Shown: piece by piece, positions 13,701-25,700 of the stretch
Numbering within the stretch: the first letter of the stretch is position 1
Layout of the letters: each line of letters opens with the position of its first letter
NCBI RefSeq assembly: GCF_037975245.1
Contig: NC_092572.1
Span: forward strand, 20,340,489 to 20,404,488
Direction: 5' to 3'
DNA: 64,000 nucleotides
Source: Apostichopus japonicus
Lineage: Eukaryota; Echinodermata; Holothuroidea; Aspidochirotida; Stichopodidae
Notes under the pieces: model-generated
What the model was told of the DNA's origin: nothing
Database searches by the model: none
The model's input: the letters and a program-made list of their open reading frames with translations, nothing else
Position numbers and translations under genes: made by a program

Positions 13701-16700
13701 GTGTATTGCTTGTATGTACTGTATAGTAACAATGTACTGCCGCATTGCCAGCAGACAGCGGTGAAAGAGATATGGATGTAGGCCTTTTAGGTGATAAAAA
13801 TGGAACACACTTTTTGGATAATTGGAAAAATTCTAGCTAAATTAATTGTTATCAGGTTAATCCGTCACTGCCAACAATGCGTTGTACAAACCTGTACATC
13901 TTGGGAGTTTTAAACGTATCTATATTATCTATTAATATACTTTGTCTATACTGATACAGTGAAATGGTGATACCAACAGTATTACTTATTTCAAACTACA
14001 GGTGTTATTGGCTTACCGAGCAAGCTAAGCCTCTCTCACCATTGAATAATAAAAGTCATTTTCAATTTAATATTAAAGACGATTGATCAGAAAGGTTTTT
14101 GCAATTTCTTTCAGAATGCCATTTTATTTCAATTCTAATTTGTCTTTATATCATCATGAAACAATATCTGCTAAATATTCTTTTCAGTTGTTACTTTTCC
14201 TTTACGCCACAATAAACACATGAACCAAAACAGGGAAAATGTTTATCTCCACTTTACCACCTGCACCCCGTCTTCCAATGAGCGTACAAAAACTAAGGAT
14301 ATAGGACTTCTGTTCACTTTTTGTCCAACTGTCCTTGCTAGAAAGTTTTTTCTTAATAACGCTCAATTTCATCTTTCTCTACTCAACGACGAGGGATTCT
14401 TTAACTACTTATTTGCTGACATTATATTAATGTTCCATTGCATTTAGAATTCAAAAGTTGAGTGACTACTGAAGTATTTACAAAAACAATATCGGAATGG
14501 TAATTTAGTAGCCAAAGCATGTGTGTCCGTTTTGGGTTAGAGAGCTCTGTAAGAGAAATCTCAAATGGCTAAGTTTTAAGAATGTTTTGGTTCGATGCTA
14601 TCACGTCTCAAAGTTAGACATATGAAATAAGATGAAATATTAAGAGTATGGTTTTTTTAATTATGAAACGAATATAACTTAGTTAAACCACTGTCCACGT
14701 TACTTATACTCCGTCTTTCTAGCAGAAAACATACTTGAGTAACGCATAAGTCACAACGTGTAACGTAAATTACAAAATAATGCAAACAATTCTGTTTGAC
14801 AATTTTCACAATCTCAACGTGCATGTTGTTCACAGTTACAATTTTAAACGTATTTTTTTCTGTAATTTCAGTATTCAACTATGAAGCGCTGATTGCTTCC
14901 TGCATAGCGGAGGCCATCATCATTGTGGTGTCAATCCTTGTAATCATTTATTTGATCGCACGTGACAGACTTGGTATGAGTTTTCCTCGTTTTCTTCCTC
15001 TTAAATACATGTGTCTGGTATTGACTAAAAAAAGTCAACGTGGATGAAAATTATATAGTCACATATTTAACGAAGTTGTCAAGATAAAATACATTTGAAG
15101 TGCCTTTACATCTTAATTCAGTGGTGTTTTATTTTGATAAACAAAGGCTATGAAACAAAGTAGTATGTTACTTAAAGAAATCGGTATTTAAGCACTGGTT
15201 CACCTCAATCCTATAGACCATTCAGACTAACTAAGTGATTCAATATAGTATATACAAGAAATACAATAAATAAAGATTTTAAATTTACATGTATCATAAT
15301 AGCAAATATGTTTCAATAGTTAGTTCAAAATTAAATATTGCCACTAGTGTTTTTAATTTTCTCCGTAAAATTTCTATCATATGTTCTGATTGCGCCAGAA
15401 AAATTTGCAGTTTTAACTATTACGTTCAAATAGGGTGACAGAGGCGCAGCGCCTTGAGGGTCAGCCATTAAACCCCGTCTGCATTTGTCTAACAATAAGT
15501 AGTTAACCTATGCCTTGAAATATTTCTACTTGTACTAATTTCAGATAATGTTGAATGATTTAGTTTAAGCGCTTAAGTATGGCATTCAATGCACAAGTAG
15601 TTTCACTTTGTTTTTTTGTTTACTTTATTACATTGTTCTTGTTTGAAAAAGGATATGGAAAGAAAAGAGAACCCAGGTACGAATATTCTATTCCAAATGC
15701 ACCATTTCGTGGGTAAGTAATCAATTGTCATTCTTTGGGGGAGGACCCCAATCCTCCTTCGTTAGATACTGCTTCAAAGAACCCAGGGCAACAGCCCTCC
15801 ATTTTCAAATAATTCATTCACATCTTGCCATCCCATGAATATTCAGTCCCATATCTTTATCATCCGGGTAATTTTGATGTTTATAATTGTTTATTAACAC
15901 AATCTAACGTTAAGAGCTCCTTGTATAGAACTAAATTTATGCCTCAGAATGCACCATTTGACGTTTGAACAGTCTTTCTGCGATGGGGGGGGGGGGCAGG
16001 TATTGCTACATAGAGATCAATGAACCAAGTACTAAACACACCCTATTCAAAATCGTTTATTCTCCTCTGGCCCTTTCGCAAAAGTCAAGACCAGACCTTA
16101 AACATTCGGGGAAATTTGAATCCCCCCCTCCACCCCCTACCTACACCTGGTCCACGTAAATGACTGAACATGCTGTCACCACACCATGTTTTTGATTAAC
16201 ATAATGCACAAATTCAAATTATTGGTCAAAAATTAGAAAAAATATCAATCAAGGTCTACTTCCTTTTTAGATCCACGAACCAAAGAGACGAAATAAAAGG
16301 AGATGATAACAGAGGTAGGTTGTTATAATTAACAATGATGGACTCTTGCCGAATATTTTTTTAACTTTTGTTCCATTGTTTTTTTTTTTTGCTAAGGGAG
16401 CATATAAATGGTCCAGTTTGACCATTTAAGGGGGGGGGGTAGGAAGAAAATGCTCCTACTCACACTGTTAAAAAGGGGGAAACATGCAAATCCTGCTGCC
16501 CCACCAATGTTCTCACACCGATGCGTTCGATTACTTCAGAGTACCTTGTAGCAACACGTTGTATTTGGATTCGCTACAAGGCGGTTCTAACAAATAAACT
16601 CAACCAACAAAGAGGAAAATAACGAAGCATACACTCTTAAAACGTTGGTTAAAAAAAGAATGGTATAGGACCCCCGTGCACTTAATTGGTTAGTTTGTAC

Positions 16701-19700
16701 CCTTAAGTTGGTTAACCGGCAGATTTTGGGCCATTCCAATAAGTATGTACATTTCACAGTCCGACGTTTAACCAACTTGTTTATAACTTTACCGCTCACT
16801 GAGTAAAAAATTCGCGCGTACACATATATGTACACTGTACGTACATCAGTGCAGCATCTATAACACACACTACATAACACGTCATGCATAGTACGATCCC
16901 TGACAGGGTGGTTTAGTAATCAAGAATACAGCTAACGCCATGGCAGATATCGAAGACAGTGCTGTCTTGATTTTCTTGAAAAAATACCAGGTCGAGTCTC
17001 TACATGAAACTTTTATCGGTAAGTGTAGCTTAACATCGGTAAAAAGTATGAACTTATGTGGGCACTGAGACCCCCAGTGACAGTATAACGTTAGGCTCAT
17101 AGGCCAACGTTAGGCTTATACTAGGCTAACGTTAATACTAGTACTATACTAGTATGCCTAATACTAACACTAGTAATATTAGTAACAGTATACTACTAAA
17201 CTGCCACTGAGTTTAACACAGTGCTTTAATCGATGTTAAATGTTATGAATCTTTTTCGTGTTTTTCACCATATAGTGTTGTTCGTGTAAACGACATAGGC
17301 CTAGGCCTAATTATTAATGAAAATGTTGTATCCTATTAAAGTCCAAATACAAAAACTTCGACCTACTGTCTATAGCCTAGCCTAATGTATACACCCTATT
17401 TTCAAGTGCCCTGGAGACCAAGAGATATTTTTAATAGAATTTATAATAAAAATTATTCAATATGGTTATGTTTCTGAATGGATTGTTTCAATTGTCAATA
17501 GATAGGCCTAGGATACAATTTGCTGTATTGTTATCAACATTTTACCTATTTCCTTTTAATCTACAGGCCAAGCTCCTTATTAAGGCAGCGTTAGCAGCTC
17601 AGCAGTTGTTGATTTGTTTCCCTTTCTAATGGATCCAGAATCTCCCTTGGGTTATGTAAGCATGTTTATGTTCTAATATCCCTCAGCTTAGTTGTCATTA
17701 GCCATAGTATAGACCACTTTCGTTGTTGTGTTGAGGTGACTAGTTTAATTTTCCTGCCCTTTCAAAATGTCTCTAAAATGTGGACCACAACACACTGCCC
17801 ACAATATCACTACTTTTTGTCATCTGTAGTCAAGTAATATAATCTTCTGTGGGTTCTACCAAGTAATTTGTTCATCTCATAGAGGACTGTGATACTGAAA
17901 TCTATTTTCAATACTATCAGGATTATATAGGCATCATTTAACTGAATAATTTGTAATTGAAGTCAGCACTAGGGTGACAAGGCCTTTTAATATGTTAAAA
18001 ATTTCAAAATGGTTGTTCAATTGTCACATTGGGAAATCTGTAACATAGGCAAAACAAAAACTGTAACATAGGCACTGGTTTTCAGTGGGCTTCATCTCTC
18101 AATCTAACCAAGGTATTAATGAAGTTTGTTGTTCCGCAGGTACCCTCATTATTCCATAAAATATCAGAATTCTGCAACTTATTGATTATATTGGCAATTA
18201 GGGTCAAACCCATTACTTTTAGGCTTATCACTTAAAATCAATTGTCATAGTGTCCCCTGGGACAATACTGTTTCATCAGTAAGCATACAAAATTATGTGA
18301 AGACAGTATGGAGTGCCACAGTGTCCTTAGTCATAGCGTCCATATTGTTGTCGTGCAGTTGTAGACATGTACAAGACATGTTTGTGGTTTGCTGGCTAAA
18401 AGCCTATGTTTCAACCAGCTAGGAAGTTTTAAATGTTGGTGTACAACAGCTTTACATGTAGATCAATAGGTCTTTTTCTGAGTTGACTTGAATTTTGCTA
18501 CCATACTTCAGTTTGATAAAAGAGTATGCTGATTTCATGTGCAGGAACCATGGTATTGCAAAGGTGCTGCAGGACGACCGGCGACAGGGTATCTAGAAGA
18601 GCACCTAAGTTACGTACGTAAAAAGAAGATTGCCATGGTGAAAGATTCCCCCGGTGCATCAAGTCCACCTACTCCTTTGACTAAAGTGTCCACTCCACCA
18701 AAATTGAGAGGTGTGTAATAGGTTTTACCAACTATTCTCAGGATTTGACTTATCTCTCATGCCATGACAATGATCAAAGACTGGGTTATACCTACCACAA
18801 CCATTGGTAACTTCAAAATTTGATGTTAAGGCATCTCTGTTTAGTAGGAAATATATGTTTTTATTGTCCTTGCCAGAAGCTGTTCTGGAGAACAAAGAGG
18901 AATTGGTGATGATGACTGAGTGGCTGAAATGTAACATGGAACCAAGAGAGAAAGTATTGGACTTCATGAGGCAAACTGCAGTTTAAAGACAACAGCAGAT
19001 CAAAGACCACTCAACTAACATTTCAGATATTCTGAAAGAGTATCAAAGGTTGTTAGACCGTGGAATGGTAACTATCAAATTTGATTTTTTGCTGCTTAAT
19101 TACAGAGAAATACGTAGGTGGTTTTGCATCAATAATACTAAAGAAGTGAGCTCTGAATACACATATTACGAAGATACTATTCAAGACCATATCCTTGAAC
19201 TCTTGAAAAAGGAAGTGGAAAAATTACTAGCACGGTTTTGATTTAGCAGAAACACTGAAATTAATTAAGTCACTAACCTCACTGATGAGTTAATGCTTTA
19301 TTTCACTTTGAAGCCTATTTGGCCAACTTAAAAACAGTACTTTGATTGTCTACATATCTAGTTTGATTGGAAAAGATAGTTTCACTGCTTTTGTTATATG
19401 ATGGCATTATATTTTAAATCTCCTTTAATTTATGTCTGGAAGTTTATGACAGTTATCAGCCACACAGTGAAGAAATGTGACTGACTTTTAATTTAACCTT
19501 AGGCATCTGGCAGATCAGTATGCTTTATGAAGACCAGATTGGGAATAATTTTTATTTTTGGATGAAAATCTTGCTTTATTCAAGGATATAGCTAGGATTT
19601 TAAGAAAGGTTGCTGATGTTGAGTGTAAAAAAAGGTACAGATTCAAGCGGTATAATATGGTTTACAATTTGTACAAAGTTGTTTTGTTTTAATATGGTGT

Positions 19701-22700
19701 CTTTGCCATTCAGTGCTATGGTTTTATGTGCAATGTTTGCTCTGCATTTCTTGCAATTGTGTACAAATCTAACAACTTGTCTATCATCTTGTTACAGGGA
19801 GACAAGATAAATTATTCCCATGAATATGCTTATGTTCAGTAACGATATCACAAATGTTACATATTGAAGTTTTGCAATTCAAATTTTTCCCCCATCACAT
19901 TAAAAAAAATATTTTGAAAAAAAAAATATTTTTGAGCTGTATTCTGAGATATTTTCAAAGCATGTGTCAATAAATGTTAAATACTTACTTTTCTTTCCCA
20001 GATGTTTTCTAAATGTTATTAAACTAGCCAAAGGTATCAAGCAGTTGGATTTACCACATCCAGCTTCAACAATACTTAGTGTTTGTATAGATGCATGGAA
20101 CCAGACTTTAACAAATTCAGTGAGAGGGATTTTTTAATGGATCATAGCTGAGGATCAAAAAAAAGAATATGCTTACACACATTAAAGTATTCTATTTCCC
20201 TTTGCTCCTTCAGATAGAACAAGATTTTTCAGTGCTTTGGCCTGAGCATGAGGATCACCTGTATGAGAAATGGGACTTGTACTACAATGGGATTATAGAA
20301 TATGGCAAACAGGTTGAAAATTGGCAAGGCCTCTTGGATTGGAGTACGTTGACCTAGAGAATTTGTCTATTGGTAAGAGTGCTTCTTATTTCAGTGCACA
20401 TAGTTGAGCTAATTTAATTTTTGTATGTTGATCATTCCTTGCAACCTTTTACCACCATCACACTAGGAACTTCTGAAAGATCAGGTTTGAACAATTATCT
20501 GTAATATATCTGATCTTGTTCTCAAAATAGCCTTAGTTTACTTTTTGTAAAGACAACAACACTTCCTTTTCTTTTTTTATAAAAATAATAAACTGAAATT
20601 GAACAGAAAGCATCAATGGGATCTGGTTCAGACAGAAACCAAGTTGGGTTGGTGCAGATATATTCCCTTGCTTAGACTCCATCTGACCCATCTTTGGGAT
20701 TTCATTTAAGCCAAAAGCTAGTGACTACGATAGAACAATAGAACACAAAATATGTCAAAGGTTCATCAGTGTTTTGAGATCTGAATATATAATAAAATAT
20801 AAAGAGTAGATAACTTTGCAAACAGGTTGTGATAGCAGCACAACATTATGAATGTGGGCTTTTAAAGGAGACATGTATTATTGAAAATAAACATACACAA
20901 AATACCAAACAGATGCTAACTTATCTCATTACATTCTCATGATATGCCATTTTCTCATTGCATTCTCATGATATGCCATTTTCTGATAAAAATGACTTGA
21001 AGGACTTCTAGTGTTAGAGACAAATAAAGGCAAGGGAAAATAGAAATAATTTGTGCGGGTACTGTACGTGATAATGACAATTTATATGTTAAGTGGTCAT
21101 TAATTGTGTTATAGTTTTATGCACAAGGACTTTGTGAACCTTGGAGGTAAGATTATCTTTAGTTATGTTTTGTCACTTTCACAGATAAGAAGGAAACATT
21201 GGCATTCTTTCTTCTTCCAGTCATCTTGAGAGGGAAAGGAAAGGGAAAAAAAGGATTGTGTTCAGTAAAAGAGGCAATCACCTCCTTCGTGGACATTCAA
21301 CCAGTAGGTGTTTAAGCATTCATTTGTCCGCTTGTTGAAGTTCATTGACAACATGCTTATGACATATGTTTTGTAGTTTGTAATGGATTGTTTGTAAAAG
21401 TGGAATCTCAACAATTATGCTGGATATGTGTCAATGTACATAGATGCTCCCAAGCACATGAACCATATTCCGTTTGGTTCAAAATGGATAATTAATATTC
21501 ATGAGTGGGCAGGGCCTAAGTGATATTACTTAAATATTGATTTCACAACAACAATAGGCTTGTCAAATTTTGCTCAATTTGGTAAATGACAGTAGTAGGA
21601 TATGGGTCACACGTGTAGCTGATTTTAAGGAATAAATTATGAGTTGATGATAAAAAGTTAATGATAGTAAAAGTATCTTCTAAACATGATAACTAAACAG
21701 TAAATTTCAAATGTATCAAACGTTCATAGTACTTATTTTTAAACTAGCATGTCATTGTAAGCATTGATATGGGTGGTTATGAAGTTTGGCTGTGCCAAGT
21801 ATAACTTCATATAAAGTTTTTTTCTAAATACAAATCTGCTAGAATGGAGGGCTTTTTGCTGTCACAACTTCATATTGATTGACAAAGAGCAGCTTGTAAT
21901 AATTTTCATTTTTTTTTCAATTTTTCTCACAGGAAGTGGCTGATATTCTACAAATTTCAAAGGCTATTGATGCCACAAAAAAGCCGCAGCCATTTGTTGT
22001 ATGCAAAGGAACTCTCTTGGCACCAACCCAAACATTTGTTTTTCTAGAACGGAGGCCAGTCCGTCAAGAATCACTACTGAAAGCTATCGATTTCTGTTTC
22101 AAAGCAATGTACATTTTGGACATGGCTTACCAACCTTCATGCTGTCTTGTGTGGCAGTTCATTCAAAATGTGATTTATGAAATCAAAGAAGCACATGTGC
22201 CAAGTTGCATAAGAGATCTTAGATCATTCTTGGTCTTTAAAAGTAATTAGTGGCTTAAAAGGAAAGAATTGTAAGCAAGATATTCATGGCTGATATTCTA
22301 CAAAGTTCAAAGGATATTGATGCCACAAAAATACTGCAGCTACTTTGGTATGCAAGGAGCCCTCTTGGTACCAACCCAGATATTTGCTATTTTAGAACAG
22401 AGGTCAGTTTCTCACAAATCTCTTCTATAAATGCTGTCTATTTCTGTTTCATGGCAAATGTACACTTTGGACATGGCTTATCGACCTTCATGCAGTCTTG
22501 TTTGTCAGTTCATTCAAAATGTGATTAATGAAATCCAAGAAGCACATATGCCAAGTTATATTATAGCATTCTTGCCCTGAAGTAAGAACTGCCTTAAAAG
22601 GAAATTGTAAGCAAGAAGCTCATATAATAATTGTAAGCAAGAAGTTTGTATCATATTACTATTTTAAAATTCACACACCAGCATCAGGTACAGATAGCAT

Positions 22701-25700
22701 CATCTTGAAGGGACATTTAATTAAAACTCATGATATGACATATTTTTACATACCATGCTGGTACAAATCAAAACTTTCATTACTAATTTTTATTGGAATC
22801 CCGATCTGATCAACTGATCTTTCATGAGTGAGTAAGGTTTAATGTAGCTAAATTTCACCTACACATGTATCTCTATATGTGGTGAAGATATATACTATAC
22901 ATCCAAATACTGGAAACGAACAATGCACTGGCTGCAATGTACTGCATATATCATAAATATGTCTCTAAATGTAATCATGTACACCACATATGTATGTGAT
23001 ACTCAATGTAATTCTTAATTAACTGTATGTATACTTTAGGTAAACCTTGATTAATCAGATCATGATTGATGTTTAGTTTCATAGATTGTTTATACATCAA
23101 TTGATCTAAAGTTACATATGTGAGATATTGAGTGTTACAAGTTTTCTATGAATACGGTTCTTCTTGAAAAGTAGAGGATTTTGTGTCACTTTAAAGTTCT
23201 GATAGAGCACAGCTAAGAAGTTGTTACATCCAAGCATATTTGTGTGTTGTTTTGTTTTGTTTGTATTTTATTCACATGCATGGTTCAGCTGGTTATTGTT
23301 TTCAATAAAAACAAGTTCTCAAAATGTTATCCATCTGGCTTCTGTAATGTAACTGTTTGTTAATTTCTCAATATTTTTCAAGGAATTGTTTACTCTTTGA
23401 ATTGCCATATTCAGCTGATTGTTGCAAACTAGGTCTGCATGAACAAAACTTGTGAGGAGTCTTTCAACTACATTAAGTAAAATTCACTGAGGATCTTATC
23501 CATCACTGTCCAATATATTGCATTCGCCAACATATATTGGGCAATAAAGGCTCATTTAACTGCCCAACCCTTTTGTAATGGTAAAAGCCACTGCCCAATT
23601 TAAATATAGTAATTGCCCAATACAATGATTTTTAATTCCCCAGTTTAATGATCCCTACATTTGTAAGTTCACCAATGATGGGCATAATTTACACAATTAA
23701 TTTAACCAACAACTGTTGGGTACAAACTTATAGTTATTTTATTGGTTAAAAATGTTACCCAACGGCTGGTTAAAGCCGTTAACCAACAGGTGTTGGTTAA
23801 AATATCACCAATAAGTCGAATTTGACATACGTGCCCAGTGTTGGTTAAGGTATTGGTTAATTTTTTAACCAACTGTTTTTAGAGTGTACATTGTATAGTA
23901 AAGTAATTGGCTATATTTTCTTAATTTATCTTACCAGATTAGTATGAATGATGTCATCATGATAATTCACTGTTGAAGACTTCAATGCTTCAATTTTGAT
24001 TGATTAAATATATATTTTCCATTCAGTTTTGTCTATCATCTGAGGCACTGACCTTCCATTGATGAGCCATTGATGAGCCACTTCCATTGATGAGCCTTAG
24101 ATGTGGAAAGTTTGAATTCTTAAAATTTAAATGTAAACCAAATATAATACGGACTGGCAGCAGTGTTGTTAATGATAAATATAGTTGAAACCAAATGGCT
24201 ATTGATCATCTGCCCTCGGATTATCTCTTTACGAAAGCACTGTTATCACTAAAATTGTATTACTTGTTTGGCAGATGGATACATTGATGTTACAGTAAAT
24301 GTATCAAGGAAATTTTTCATGCCATCCAAAGTGTCTTAATGCAGCAGAGTATTAGCTTTTGATCTATCAGCTTCTTGAGGATGGTTGATAAGCACAAATC
24401 AAGCCTGTCAATCATCTGACAAAAATAGCTGGTATGAAAATAGGATAGTATTGGGGCGAGTGAAAAGCCCCCTCGATAGCCTTTTATTTCTGAAGGGTTC
24501 TCTATATTGATGAAAAAAGTTCATGACACAATTTTCTATGCTCACTATGTTGGATATTTAGGAGTGGGTTATCAAGGCAATTATCCCTTAGACTAAATGG
24601 TATCCAGTTATGACCATTATCAGTGTGGCAAAACCCAGACGCGAAAGGCAGTTTTAAGCTTGATGTTTTTTTAGAGAAAATTGTGCCTTTCCCTTTTTTA
24701 ATATTAAAGTTAGTTATGATATTTCACGAAATCATGCTCCCGTCTTTATAGGTTATATGGATCTTCGAGAACTTGAAGTTAATAAGAATAAGGAGGACAA
24801 GAACCTTAAAGTCCCAGAGAAGAATGTGAAATTAGTGTCACTTTTACCTGGAAGAGGAATGTTACGATATCACAGGGCTTTAGTTATGAGAGCAGCAGTG
24901 AATCTAGAAGCTGTAGTCAGAACTTTATCAGGTATGTTCTTTGAATAGTACCTTACTAGACTAAGTTAAAGTAACTACTTCAGTACATACATACAAATAA
25001 ATATAGCACACATAGCGCGTGTGAACGCAGCTTTATATTGTACGAATAAATAACTTGAGTTAACCTCGTCGCCTATTTCAAAGAATGTTATGTGATTAAA
25101 GGAAACAAAAAAAAAGCCATAAACTCAACTCATCAAAGTCAAAGTGTGTAGTGGATGAGACAGTGGTAATATTGATACGTTTTACACTCTACTGTACGAT
25201 TGCTTTACAGGTGACTCAACTTTACGGATGAATAAAGTTCAAAGTTCAGAGATTCAACACATATTAAAACTACCCGGCGATGAAAGTATTGTTAAGGTTC
25301 TCGGATGGTGTGATACAGGTACGAATAACCGCGCTGGTCAATATGTGGTATTCACCATCAACCTTAACAATACAAATCATTTTCTTTGCATAGTTGTTAC
25401 AATAATTATAATAATGATAATGATTATTTAAAGTAAAGACATAAGATATGAATTGGGAACAAGAAAGAGCAATGATTCAAATCTGAGTGCCTTAAGGTCA
25501 TTATGTTTGTTTTGTAAACAATCTACCTAACACTGAGTTGCATTCGAGTAACTTCCAATGGTTACTTCTATTTTTCAGTACCAAATTATCTGATTTGTGA
25601 ACCTTTAAGTAGAGGAAACCTCTCAGATCACCTAACTGAAGAATTCAGTGCCAAGAAAGTACATCTGTATGATAATACTAAACAGAAGCGTTTTCAAGTT

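Larger units (their letters stand above)
16940..22250 (+). pseudogene. SAMD3-like (sterile alpha motif) gene nested in receptor intron 7, disrupted
   Basis: Exon-like blocks: 16940-17018, 18545-18710, 18877-19067, 20214-20372, 21185-21303, 21933-22250, with splice sites and matching phases except as noted. The first encodes the start of a SAM-like domain (MADIEDSAVLIFLKKYQVES). Later blocks match the architecture I recognise from SAM domain-containing protein 3-like families: ENKEELVMMTEWL, ISDILKEYQRL, FSVLWPEHEDHLYEKW, ETLAFFLLPVILRG, PFVVCKGTLL, FKAMYILDMAYQPSC. Two lesions: an in-frame TAA at 18984-18986 followed by family-like sequence in the same frame, and a frame slip in the fourth block. 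There, frame 0 stops at 20355-20357 while the frame carrying YVDLENLSI is the one that joins block five in phase. The second half of the SAM domain was not found. Probably a pseudogene; its function, if any, is unknown. Confidence 0.6.

Noticed and set aside
17569-17656. Possible second SAM exon (CTACAG acceptor and GTAAGC donor)
   Set aside because: In the phase required by the first SAMD3-like exon it stops at once (TAT TAA), and the translation has no SAM-like pattern.
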